Assembly (NCBI GenBank): GCA_964506785.1 | Contig: CAZDME010000034.1 | Location: forward strand, 1-14,474 | Length of the DNA stretch: 14,474 nucleotides | Direction of reading: 5' to 3' | From: CAZDME01 sp964506785 [NCBI: uncultured bacterium] | GTDB lineage: Bacteria > CAZDME01 > JAYEMH01 | In this document: in pieces, positions 1-5,877 of the stretch | Numbering within the stretch: the stretch's first letter is position 1 | Layout of the letters: each line of letters starts with the position of its first letter | Made by a program: the position numbers and the translations under genes | The notes under the pieces: generated by a model | Databases searched by the model: none | What the model was told of the DNA's origin: nothing | What the model saw: the letters and a program-made list of their open reading frames with translations, nothing else

Positions 1-1
1 A

Positions 2-76
2 GAATATACGGATAATTCCCTGACGGACAGCATAAAGGAAATTTGGAAAAAAATAGAAAAAATTTTACATCCGTAA
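2..76 (+). CDS. C-terminal end of an unidentified upstream gene
   Basis: An open frame enters from the left edge and ends at the TAA at 74-76, giving 24 residues that finish in KIEKILHP. The piece is lysine-rich and reads as a helix, which suits the tail of a soluble protein, but no family can be named from it. The other two plus frames stop within the first 25 bases. The ferredoxin gene begins 46 bases later in the same direction, so the two could share a transcript. Confidence is modest because so short an open stretch can arise by chance. Confidence 0.4.
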   Translation, partial: EYTDNSLTDSIKEIWKKIEKILHP

Positions 77-122
77 TTATATTACTAATGAAAACTACAT
101 TTTAAATTTTGGAGGTGTTAGG

Positions 123-479
123 ATGCCATGGGTTGATATAAATGGTTGTATTGGCTGCGGGATTTGCGTTCGGGAATGTCCGTCAGATGCTATATCGATG
201 GAAGACGAGAAAGCAAGGATAAATATGGATAAATGTATTCATTGCGGCATTTGCCACAGTATTTGTCCCCAGGAGGCGGTAAAGCACGACAGCGAGAGAA
301 TCCCCTCTGATATAAAGGCCAATGTGGAGATGAGCCAAAGATTCATGGATGCGTGTGCTGCGGCTCTTGGAGAAGAAAAAGAAAAAAAGAAATGTTTAGA
401 AAGAATGAAGAAGCATTTTAACACAGAAAAGATTATTGCCGAAAAGACTATAGAAGAGCTTAAAAAATTAAGCTTTTAA
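123..479 (+). CDS. 2[4Fe-4S] dicluster ferredoxin-like protein with helical tail
   Basis: Small iron-sulfur protein of 118 residues. Two classical CxxCxxCxxxCP motifs are visible: C9/C12/C15/C19 and C38/C41/C44/C48, each ending in proline, as in bacterial ferredoxins carrying two [4Fe-4S] clusters for low-potential electron transfer. After about residue 55 the protein continues as a charged, lysine- and glutamate-rich helical tail that normal 55-60 residue ferredoxins lack; it may contact a partner protein. The start is well fixed by GGAGGTG at 111-117, six bases before the ATG. It leads a run of redox-related genes (NUDIX, thioredoxin-glutaredoxin), but its electron partner is not in the window. 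The fold is secure; the specific partner is unknown. Confidence 0.93.
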   Translation: MPWVDINGCIGCGICVRECPSDAISMEDEKARINMDKCIHCGICHSICPQEAVKHDSERIPSDIKANVEMSQRFMDACAAALGEEKEKKKCLERMKKHFNTEKIIAEKTIEELKKLSF

Positions 480-494
480 AGCGGCAAACAAAAA

Positions 495-992
495 ATGTCC
501 TCATTCGATTTTTGCCCTTTGTGCAAAGCCCATCTCCGTCGCAGGCAGATAGACGGCCGAAGGAGACTAATTTGCTCAAGCTGCGGCTGGATACATTATG
601 AAAATCCTTTTCCTGTGGCCGTTTGTGTCGCCCGGAACAAAAAGGGAGAGATACTCATTACCAGAAGAAACCTTGCTCCCGGTAAAAATAAGTGGGCTTT
701 ACCCGGCGGTTTTATTGAATCGGGCGAGGACCCGGAAGAAACTTGTCTTAGGGAGTTAAGGGAAGAAACGGGCCTGGACGGAAAAATTGTCGGGCTTATC
801 GGCGTTTATATTCAGCGGACCGGAAGATACGGAAACCTGCTGATAGTTGGCTATGCGGTGAAAGTATTCGGTGAGGAGATTTCCGTAAATCATGAGCTGA
901 AAGAGGCAAAGTTTGTTAATCGCAGGCAATTACCCTTCATTCCTTTTTCGACTCACCGGATAATGATTAAGGAGGTATTTAAAAAACTATGA
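495..992 (+). CDS. NUDIX hydrolase with N-terminal zinc ribbon (NudC-like)
   Basis: Probable nucleoside-diphosphate-linked pyrophosphatase. Residues 7-30 form a zinc ribbon (C7xxC10 and C27xxC30). The NUDIX domain follows with a complete box at residues 72-94: G72, E78, then R86-E87-L88-x-E90-E91-x-G93-L94, the residues that bind the catalytic Mg2+. The zinc ribbon plus NUDIX order is that of NADH pyrophosphatase-like proteins, but at 165 residues this is shorter than NudC and lacks its extra N-terminal domain, so the substrate (NADH, ADP-ribose or another) is open. It starts 15 bases after the ferredoxin stop with only a weak Shine-Dalgarno, and its stop overlaps the next start (ATGA at 989-992), implying translational coupling to the thioredoxin-glutaredoxin gene. 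Confidence 0.92.
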   Translation: MSSFDFCPLCKAHLRRRQIDGRRRLICSSCGWIHYENPFPVAVCVARNKKGEILITRRNLAPGKNKWALPGGFIESGEDPEETCLRELREETGLDGKIVGLIGVYIQRTGRYGNLLIVGYAVKVFGEEISVNHELKEAKFVNRRQLPFIPFSTHRIMIKEVFKKL

Positions 993-1570
993 TTGAATGG
1001 ATAAAGGGACTGGCGCATCTAAAAGAGGTAGAAGAGAAAAACAATAATTTTCTGATTTTATTTTTTTATGCTTCTTTTTCTTCTCCAGCCGGGCGGGCTT
1101 TAAAAGAGCTTGAGGATTTTTCTAAAGAGTACAAAGAACCCCCTGTTTACGCCATTGACGTGGAAAAGGTGAAAGGGATACATAAACAGTTCGGCGTAGA
1201 GAGCGTCCCTACGGTTTTGACCTTTCAGAAGGGTGAAGTTACCAGAAAGATTCTCGGTGTCGAAAGCGCCCGTTTTTACGGGCGTATTATCTCCGGGGCT
1301 GCTCCTTCCGGGCTAAAAAAAAAGGGAGGCAAGGTTTCAAACCGGGTAGTTGTTTACAGCGGCCCGGGCTGTCCGGCTTGTGGAAGCGCCAAGGCTTATC
1401 TGCGGCAGCGGGGCATTATTTTCAGGGAAGTGGATATATCCCGCGATGAACAGGCTGCCGAGCGGTTAGTCCGTCGCAGCGGCCAGAGGGCGGTGCCTCA
1501 AATTGACATTAACGGCCATTTAGTTGTAGGCTTTGACCAGGCAAAGATAGACAGATTCTTATCGATTTAG
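989..1570 (+). CDS. Thioredoxin-like / glutaredoxin fusion protein
   Basis: Two-domain thiol-redox protein of 193 residues. Residues 1-105 resemble a thioredoxin fold: strand FLILFFYASF, then SSPA at 31-34 where CGPC normally sits, and the cis-proline stretch SVPT at 72-75. Both redox cysteines are therefore replaced. After a Lys/Gly linker (about 105-117), residues 118-193 form a glutaredoxin with a CPAC active site (C128, C131), cis-proline P170 in AVPQ, and the later glycine-bearing GHLVVGF strand. The catalytic unit is thus the glutaredoxin half; the first half may dock a partner or substrate. The start overlaps the NUDIX stop by four bases. No signal peptide is seen, so it is cytoplasmic. 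Likely role: reduction of protein disulfides; substrates unknown. Confidence 0.9.
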   Translation: MIEWIKGLAHLKEVEEKNNNFLILFFYASFSSPAGRALKELEDFSKEYKEPPVYAIDVEKVKGIHKQFGVESVPTVLTFQKGEVTRKILGVESARFYGRIISGAAPSGLKKKGGKVSNRVVVYSGPGCPACGSAKAYLRQRGIIFREVDISRDEQAAERLVRRSGQRAVPQIDINGHLVVGFDQAKIDRFLSI

Positions 1571-1607
1571 AAAAAGGTTGATTATTTTAAAGCAGCGCAT
1601 ATTATAT

Positions 1608-1615
1608 AAGGAGGG
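1608..1615 (+). promoter_or_regulatory. Strong Shine-Dalgarno of groES
   Basis: AAGGAGGG lies six bases before the ATG at 1622. It is close to perfect anti-16S complementarity and fixes the groES start. The other genes of this block have weaker sites, so the co-chaperonin is probably translated well above its neighbours. Confidence 0.8.
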
Positions 1616-1621
1616 ACAAAG

Positions 1622-1906
1622 ATGAAATTAAAACCAATCAACGGACGCATTATCGTAAAGCCCTTTGAGGCCGAAGAGAAGACATCCGGCGGCATATATC
1701 TTCCCGATACTGCCAGAGAAAAACTTAAGGAAGCCCAGGTTATTGCTTCGGCCAAAGATGCCACTGACGAAGTTGCTGTTGGCGACCGTATAATTTACAA
1801 AGAATTTTCTGGCACCGAGGTAAAGTTTGCCGGGGAAGACTACATTTTACTTACCGAAGAGGACCTTCTGGCAAAGTACGATGAAGCCGATAAAATCCCG
1901 GAGTAG
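1622..1906 (+). CDS. groS: GroES-type co-chaperonin (Cpn10), short-roof form
   Basis: Lid subunit for the GroEL chaperonin; in the family, seven copies cap the folding cage. The 94 residues show the Cpn10 hallmarks: the N-terminal strand KPINGRIIVKP, the mobile loop that contacts GroEL (EEKTSGGIYLPDTA, 18-31), then VGDRIIY and SGTEVKFAGEDYILL of the core barrel. The stretch that normally forms the roof beta-hairpin between these parts is cut down to a few residues (about SAKDATDE, 43-50), while the C-terminus is extended by a charged tail KYDEADKIPE. No groEL lies beside it in the window, unlike the usual groES-groEL pair, and I see no CIRCE operator. This may be a second, specialised copy or the only one. 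Family assignment is secure. Confidence 0.93.
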   Translation: MKLKPINGRIIVKPFEAEEKTSGGIYLPDTAREKLKEAQVIASAKDATDEVAVGDRIIYKEFSGTEVKFAGEDYILLTEEDLLAKYDEADKIPE

Positions 1907-1934
1907 AAATTTATAGAAAAGGGGAAAAAAGAAA

Positions 1935-2495
1935 ATGGAGAAATCTGTTTGGGAAAAAGGCATTGAATCCAGCCGCCAACAAAAGGATGAGTTTTTTAAA
2001 ATGCATTTTCAATCGCCCCTGCCCCCTGAACAACGCCAGGAATTCAAAGGGCTTGACTACTATTCTCCCGATCGGAAATATCGCTTTGAGCTTGAGCTTC
2101 ATGAACACAAAGTGAAAGAGAGATTAAAAATAAAAGATACCCAGGGCAATGAGCGGGATTTTTTCAGGTGGGGTGAATTCAGATTCAAGATTGGCGATAA
2201 AGATTGTAAGTTGCACGCTTACAAAAGTTTACCTGGAGAAGAGCGTTTATTTGTTCCTTTCCGGGATGCATCCAGCGGTAAAGAAACCTATGGAGCCGGC
2301 CGATATCTTGATTTTGAAGTCGGTAAAAGCCAGACCCCTGAAGGGAAATGGATAGTTGATTTTAACGAAGCTTACAATCCCTGGTGTGCCTATAACAAGA
2401 ATTACGCTTGTCCTTTTACCCCTCCGGAGAACTGGCTTGAAGTAGAGATGCCTGCCGGAGAAAAGAATTACCCTTTTAAAAGTGAAGGGGCATAA
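1935..2495 (+). CDS. DUF1684 family protein
   Basis: Protein of 186 residues with the recognisable DUF1684 signatures: VPFRDASSGKETYGAGRYLDF (about 117-137), the DFNEAYNPWCAYN motif followed by YACPFTPPENW, and an AGEKNYP end. The biochemical role of the family is not established to my knowledge. Conserved aromatic, Cys and Pro residues in the C-terminal half suggest a compact beta-rich fold. The N-terminal third is highly charged and helical. There is no signal peptide. AAGGGG at 1919-1924 precedes the ATG by ten bases. It sits between groES and the radical-SAM activase with short gaps on each side and so is probably co-transcribed. Family call is firm, function unknown. Confidence 0.87.
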   Translation: MEKSVWEKGIESSRQQKDEFFKMHFQSPLPPEQRQEFKGLDYYSPDRKYRFELELHEHKVKERLKIKDTQGNERDFFRWGEFRFKIGDKDCKLHAYKSLPGEERLFVPFRDASSGKETYGAGRYLDFEVGKSQTPEGKWIVDFNEAYNPWCAYNKNYACPFTPPENWLEVEMPAGEKNYPFKSEGA

Positions 2496-2518
2496 ATCTA
2501 TCTGGTTTTTGGATTACA

Positions 2519-3238
2519 ATGAAAAAAATAGTTATAAAAGGGATTATAGAGAACTCTCTATTAGATTGGGAAGGAAAGATTGTTTCTACCCTGTATGTTC
2601 CCCATTGCGATTTTCGCTGCCCTTACTGCCAGAATGCCGGGATGGTCCTTAATCCGGATCAATACGAAACTATCCCCTGGCAGACTATTAAGGATTTTCT
2701 TCTCAGGCAAAAGGGCTGGCTCGATGGGATATGTTTAACCGGCGGCGAGCCCTGTCTTTTTGATGATTTACCGGAATTCATCCGGAAAGTCCGCGATTTG
2801 GGCTTCATGGTCAAACTGGATACGAACGGCTCGTTTCCGGATATGCTTAAAAAAGTAATTGATGCCAACCTGCCGGACTATATTGCCATGGACATAAAAG
2901 CGCCTTTGGATTTTTCTCTTTATTCTAAATCGGCGGGATTTCAAAACGAAGAAATGTTAAAAGCGGTAAAAAAAAGTATCAAGCTGATAATGGAATCGAA
3001 TATAGACTACGAATTCAGAACCACTGTGGTACCCACCTTGCATAGCGAAGAAGACATTAAAAGGATAGCTGCCTATATTCAGGGGGCCCCGAAATATGCT
3101 TTGCAGAATTTTGCTCCTGGGGGGGATTTATTAAATCCCAAGTTTAAAGAAATCAAACCTTACACTGAAGAAGAATTAGGCAGGATACAGGAAGCGGTTT
3201 CTTCTTACGTGGGCGAATGTATCGTCAGAGGCGTTTAG
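2519..3238 (+). CDS. Radical SAM protein, anaerobic ribonucleotide reductase activase-like (NrdG2 type)
   Basis: Radical-SAM enzyme of 239 residues. The cluster motif CxxxCxxC is C30/C34/C37 (CDFRCPYC), which binds a [4Fe-4S] cluster that cleaves S-adenosylmethionine; GGEP at 75-78 is the usual SAM amino-group contact. The N-terminal run SLLDWEGKIVSTLYV and the overall length match activating proteins annotated for anaerobic ribonucleoside-triphosphate reductase, which install a glycyl radical on NrdD. No nrdD or other glycyl-radical enzyme lies in the window, so the target is unproven; members of this subgroup occur apart from nrdD. The gene follows DUF1684 after 23 bases and precedes CooT by 24. 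The enzyme needs anoxic conditions, in keeping with the rest of the window. The fold is certain, the target is inferred. Confidence 0.88.
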   Translation: MKKIVIKGIIENSLLDWEGKIVSTLYVPHCDFRCPYCQNAGMVLNPDQYETIPWQTIKDFLLRQKGWLDGICLTGGEPCLFDDLPEFIRKVRDLGFMVKLDTNGSFPDMLKKVIDANLPDYIAMDIKAPLDFSLYSKSAGFQNEEMLKAVKKSIKLIMESNIDYEFRTTVVPTLHSEEDIKRIAAYIQGAPKYALQNFAPGGDLLNPKFKEIKPYTEEELGRIQEAVSSYVGECIVRGV

Positions 3239-3262
3239 CCTTTATTAAAAAAGGAGCTGGAT

Positions 3263-3457
3263 ATGTGTCTTTCCAGGGTTTATTTAAGCAAAGGGGATGA
3301 AGAAGACCTTTTGCTGGAAGAGGTTTCCGGAATCAAGGATGAAAACGGAATTATTAAAGTGGATACGATTTTTGGCGAAGTCAAAAAGGTAAAAGGGCAT
3401 TTTATCAAAGAGGTTAATTTTTTGGATAATCGTCTCATACTCGGCAAGAAGACCTGA
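3263..3457 (+). CDS. cooT: CooT-family nickel-binding protein
   Basis: Small protein of 64 residues starting MCLSRVYL, the hallmark of CooT. In Rhodospirillum rubrum, CooT binds Ni(II) as a dimer through its second residue, a cysteine, and is linked to maturation of nickel-dependent carbon monoxide dehydrogenase. Here Cys2 is conserved and is the only cysteine; the rest is a beta-rich fold with DTIFGEVKKVKGHF in the middle. AAGGAG at 3251-3256 lies six bases before the ATG and fixes the start, so Cys2 really is at position 2. Its stop abuts the ATG of the next gene with no gap. No cooS or acs gene is in the window, so its client may be elsewhere, or its role may be nickel buffering. Confidence 0.88.
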   Translation: MCLSRVYLSKGDEEDLLLEEVSGIKDENGIIKVDTIFGEVKKVKGHFIKEVNFLDNRLILGKKT

Positions 3458-4213
3458 ATGAAGAATAATATCTCTGAGATTAAAAAATTGAAGGTTCTGT
3501 TATCCTATTGGATTCATCACAATAGAGAGCATATAGCTGATGAAGAAAAATGGTCTAAAGAATTTAAGCGGGCCGGGTTTACGGATTTATCCGCCGGATT
3601 AAAGAAAATAATCGAATTGTCGCAGAGAAAAAATAAGTGTATCGAAACTTTAATGAGCACACTGGAAAAAGGGCGGAAGGCAAGCGTAAAAAAAATATCC
3701 GTGAAAAATACGAAGGGGGGGCATATAAAAGTCGATTTCAAAAAGATAGGTATAATTCATACCCCTTATACCGATAATGCGCCCTATCAGCCGGTTGAGA
3801 AAGATACTGGAATTTTTTTTATTCTGCTTGATGATAACTATCTGGACGGTTTGAAAAAGCTGGATCGATTCCGTTATATCTATGTAGTTTATTACATCCA
3901 CCGTTTGAAGAGAGGGGTTTCGATGAGTGTTTATCCTCCGTGGGCAAATGGCAGAAAAGTGGGTTTGTTTGCTTCGCGGGCGCCTTTAAGGCCCAATCCG
4001 ATAGGATTAAGTGTCGTCAAGATAAAAAAAATCGTTAAGAACAAAATATTCACCTCAGGATTGGACGTATTCGACGGCACCCCTCTTTTGGATATTAAAC
4101 CCTATCTTAAGGATTTGGATTCAAAAGCCGATGCTAATTACGGCTGGGTTGACCGGTCGGCGGATAAAGGCCATCTTCTTTTACACATTAAGGGGATTCC
4201 TCATGGTTATTGA
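3458..4213 (+). CDS. TrmO-like tRNA methyltransferase fused to N-terminal helical domain
   Basis: Two-part protein of 251 residues. Residues 95-251 are a TrmO/TsaA domain: IGIIHTPY (97-104), GLFASRAPLRPNPIGLSVV (169-187) and DVFDGTPLLDIKPYL (203-217). TrmO uses SAM to methylate N6-threonylcarbamoyladenosine at position 37 of tRNA. Residues 8-73 form a separate helical domain with a HHNREH cluster (H20, H21, H25) that could bind metal; a similar small helical domain occurs with TrmO in other anaerobes, as I recall. Linker 74-92 is lysine-rich. The gene begins directly after the CooT stop, so the pair is probably translationally coupled. A stand-alone TrmO is encoded at 10469-10951, so this copy may be specialised. 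TrmO-like proteins are often annotated by homology only; activity here is inferred. Confidence 0.85.
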   Translation: MKNNISEIKKLKVLLSYWIHHNREHIADEEKWSKEFKRAGFTDLSAGLKKIIELSQRKNKCIETLMSTLEKGRKASVKKISVKNTKGGHIKVDFKKIGIIHTPYTDNAPYQPVEKDTGIFFILLDDNYLDGLKKLDRFRYIYVVYYIHRLKRGVSMSVYPPWANGRKVGLFASRAPLRPNPIGLSVVKIKKIVKNKIFTSGLDVFDGTPLLDIKPYLKDLDSKADANYGWVDRSADKGHLLLHIKGIPHGY

Positions 4214-4277
4214 AAAAGAAATTATAAGGCCTGATTTTTCTTCTTGTTGTTTTGATATAGCCGCGGGCGCCGTTTAG
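4203..4277 (+). CDS. Possible 24-residue Cys-Cys mini-protein
   Basis: Short ORF overlapping the last 11 bases of the TrmO fusion gene in another frame. It reads MVIEKEIIRPDF followed by SSCCFDIAAGAV. AAGGGG at 4190-4195 stands seven bases before the ATG, an ideal spacing, although those bases are also TrmO codons. The peptide ends at the TAG at 4275-4277, ten bases before the GTG of the ZIP transporter, so its translation could couple into the transporter. The adjacent cysteines in a nickel/zinc gene context make a metal-binding or sensing leader peptide conceivable. I know no family for it, and the ORF is short enough to be chance. Confidence 0.35.
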   Translation: MVIEKEIIRPDFSSCCFDIAAGAV

Positions 4278-4287
4278 GGGTTTAAAT

Positions 4288-5046
4288 GTGAATCCAGTGG
4301 CCCTGAATTTAATTTTAACCGGAACTCTGGCAAGCCTTCTGGCCGGTTTGGCTACCGGTGTCGGGGCTTTACCGGTGTTCTTTGTCAGGAAAATTTCCGA
4401 TAGATTTCTCGATACTTCGCTTGGTTTTTCCGCCGGGGTGATGCTGGCGGCGACATCGTTCAGTTTAATTATTCCGGCCATTGAAATTGGCGGTATTTGG
4501 AAGACGGTTGCCGGCATTATACTGGGCGCTTTATTTCTTATTTATGCCGAGAAACTCATCCCGCATATGCATCGTGTAACCGGCATAAAGGGGCCCTCGA
4601 CGACTTTAAGCCGGCTGTGGCTTTTTATTCTGGCCATAACCATTCATAATTTCCCTGAAGGGATGGCGGTTGGCGTAGGTTTTGGCGGCGGCGATATTAA
4701 GGCCGGGATAGGTCTATCCATTGGTATTGCTTTACAGAACATACCCGAAGGGTTAGCCGTAGCTCTTCCTTTATTAAGGGAGAAAAACACCCGGGCCAAG
4801 GCTTTTTTGATTGCTTTACTAACCGGTTTAATTGAGCCGATCGGCGGCTTTTTAGGTATTTCCGTTGTTTCTATAGGAAATTTCCTTCTTCCTTATGCTT
4901 TGGCTTTTGCCGCCGGAGCGATGCTTTTTGTCATCAGTGAAGAAATAATTCCTGAGACCCATTCCCGGGGCAATGACCGCCAGGCGACCATCGGGATAAT
5001 TATCGGATTTATCATAATGATGGTTCTTGATACTATTTTTGGCTGA
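4288..5046 (+). CDS. ZIP-family divalent metal transporter (GufA-like)
   Basis: Inner-membrane transporter of 252 residues, mostly hydrophobic with about eight helices. The two metal-site helices are plain: HNFPEG at 120-125 and QNIPEG at 150-155, the H/N/E sets that bind Zn2+ or related divalent ions in the ZIP transport path. A third acidic/His group, EEIIPETH, lies at 218-225, with a charged loop after it. Length and the double NxPEG pattern fit bacterial GufA/ZupT-like members. The start is GTG at 4288 with AGGGG at 4276-4280; the ATG two bases earlier is followed at once by a stop. Lying between CooT and a CooC-like ATPase, it may carry nickel or zinc; substrate and direction are inferred from context only. 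Confidence 0.9.
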   Translation: MNPVALNLILTGTLASLLAGLATGVGALPVFFVRKISDRFLDTSLGFSAGVMLAATSFSLIIPAIEIGGIWKTVAGIILGALFLIYAEKLIPHMHRVTGIKGPSTTLSRLWLFILAITIHNFPEGMAVGVGFGGGDIKAGIGLSIGIALQNIPEGLAVALPLLREKNTRAKAFLIALLTGLIEPIGGFLGISVVSIGNFLLPYALAFAAGAMLFVISEEIIPETHSRGNDRQATIGIIIGFIIMMVLDTIFG

Positions 5047-5091
5047 TAAAAAATCTGGGCAAACACTGTTCTTTTTGAAAGAGGTAAAAAA

Positions 5092-5877
5092 ATGACTGAA
5101 ATAATTGTTTCTACCGGAAGAGGCGGGACCGGCAAAACTACCTTTGTGGCTTTAGCCGCCCGGTATTTGGAATCGCCTTTTCTTCTTATTGATCTTGACC
5201 CTGACCAGAATCTTTCGGACATGCTGGGCATAGATTTAACCGAGAAGTCGGTAATAACTGTTTCTGACGCTTTATATAATGTTATTGAAAAGCGAAAGAA
5301 AACCCCCGAATTCAGCTCCATCCCTTTAAACCAGCAGATGGAATATCTTATAAACAGTGATTGTCTTTATGAGGGTAAAGGTTTTGATTTACTTACCTTA
5401 GGTACCAAACTCATTCCGGGCTGCTATTGCGTTCCGGACGATTTACTCAAACAAAATATTCCCAGGCTTGCCCAGAACTACAAAAATGTGGTTGTGGATT
5501 CACCGGCCGGGGTAGAACATTTAAACAGAAAAGTGACCCGGGACATAGACAGGCTTTTCATCTTTCTGGATCCCTCGCTTAAATCGATAAAGCACATAAA
5601 AAGGGTGGAGGATGTCACCAGGGGTGTCGGCATCCGCTATAAAAATCTCTATATAGTTGGCAATCACGAATTCGATCCGGAGGCAGAGGATTCCTTGCGC
5701 CGGATTAATCGGCATTATATAGGCAAGGTGGCATACGACAAAAAATTAAAGGAATATAATTTAATCGGCCGTTCACTTTTGGAACTTCCTGACGATTCGC
5801 CGGCCTGTCTTTCTGTCCGGAGGATTCTAAAAACCGCCGGAAAGATTAAGGAAAATGTCTCATCCGGTAAATTTTAA
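5092..5877 (+). CDS. CooC-like nickel metallochaperone ATPase (SIMIBI/MinD class)
   Basis: P-loop ATPase of 261 residues. Walker A is GRGGTGKTT at 9-17, followed by LIDLDPDQNLSD (32-43), the nucleotide-switch region, and the Walker B-like VVVDSPAGVEHL (133-144). A CYC motif at 111-113 corresponds to the CxC pair that binds nickel at the dimer interface of CooC, the ATPase that inserts nickel into carbon monoxide dehydrogenase. DSPAGVEHL also matches the family's DxxAGxEH stretch. One oddity: the signature lysine of the deviant Walker A (KGGxGKT) is arginine here (R10). AAAGAGG lies before the ATG. The DUF1638 gene overlaps its 3' end by 23 bases. Call is strong for the family; the client enzyme is not in the window. 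Confidence 0.88.
   Translation: MTEIIVSTGRGGTGKTTFVALAARYLESPFLLIDLDPDQNLSDMLGIDLTEKSVITVSDALYNVIEKRKKTPEFSSIPLNQQMEYLINSDCLYEGKGFDLLTLGTKLIPGCYCVPDDLLKQNIPRLAQNYKNVVVDSPAGVEHLNRKVTRDIDRLFIFLDPSLKSIKHIKRVEDVTRGVGIRYKNLYIVGNHEFDPEAEDSLRRINRHYIGKVAYDKKLKEYNLIGRSLLELPDDSPACLSVRRILKTAGKIKENVSSGKF

Noticed and set aside
78-83. TATATT resembling a -10 box before the ferredoxin gene
   Set aside because: No -35-like hexamer at 15-19 bases upstream; AT-rich background explains it.
457-477. Perfect 7-bp inverted repeat AGCTTAA/TTAAGCT with AAAA loop and a short T-run
   Set aside because: It lies inside the end of the ferredoxin coding sequence, is AT-rich, has only four T and the next gene follows at once; unlikely to terminate transcription.
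1578-1605. Promoter-like TTGATT and TATTAT before groES
   Set aside because: The predicted start (about 1612) would fall inside the groES Shine-Dalgarno and destroy it.
4893-5321. 142-codon minus-strand open frame
   Set aside because: It overlaps the ZIP and CooC genes, which have clear family motifs; no Shine-Dalgarno or recognisable protein motif.
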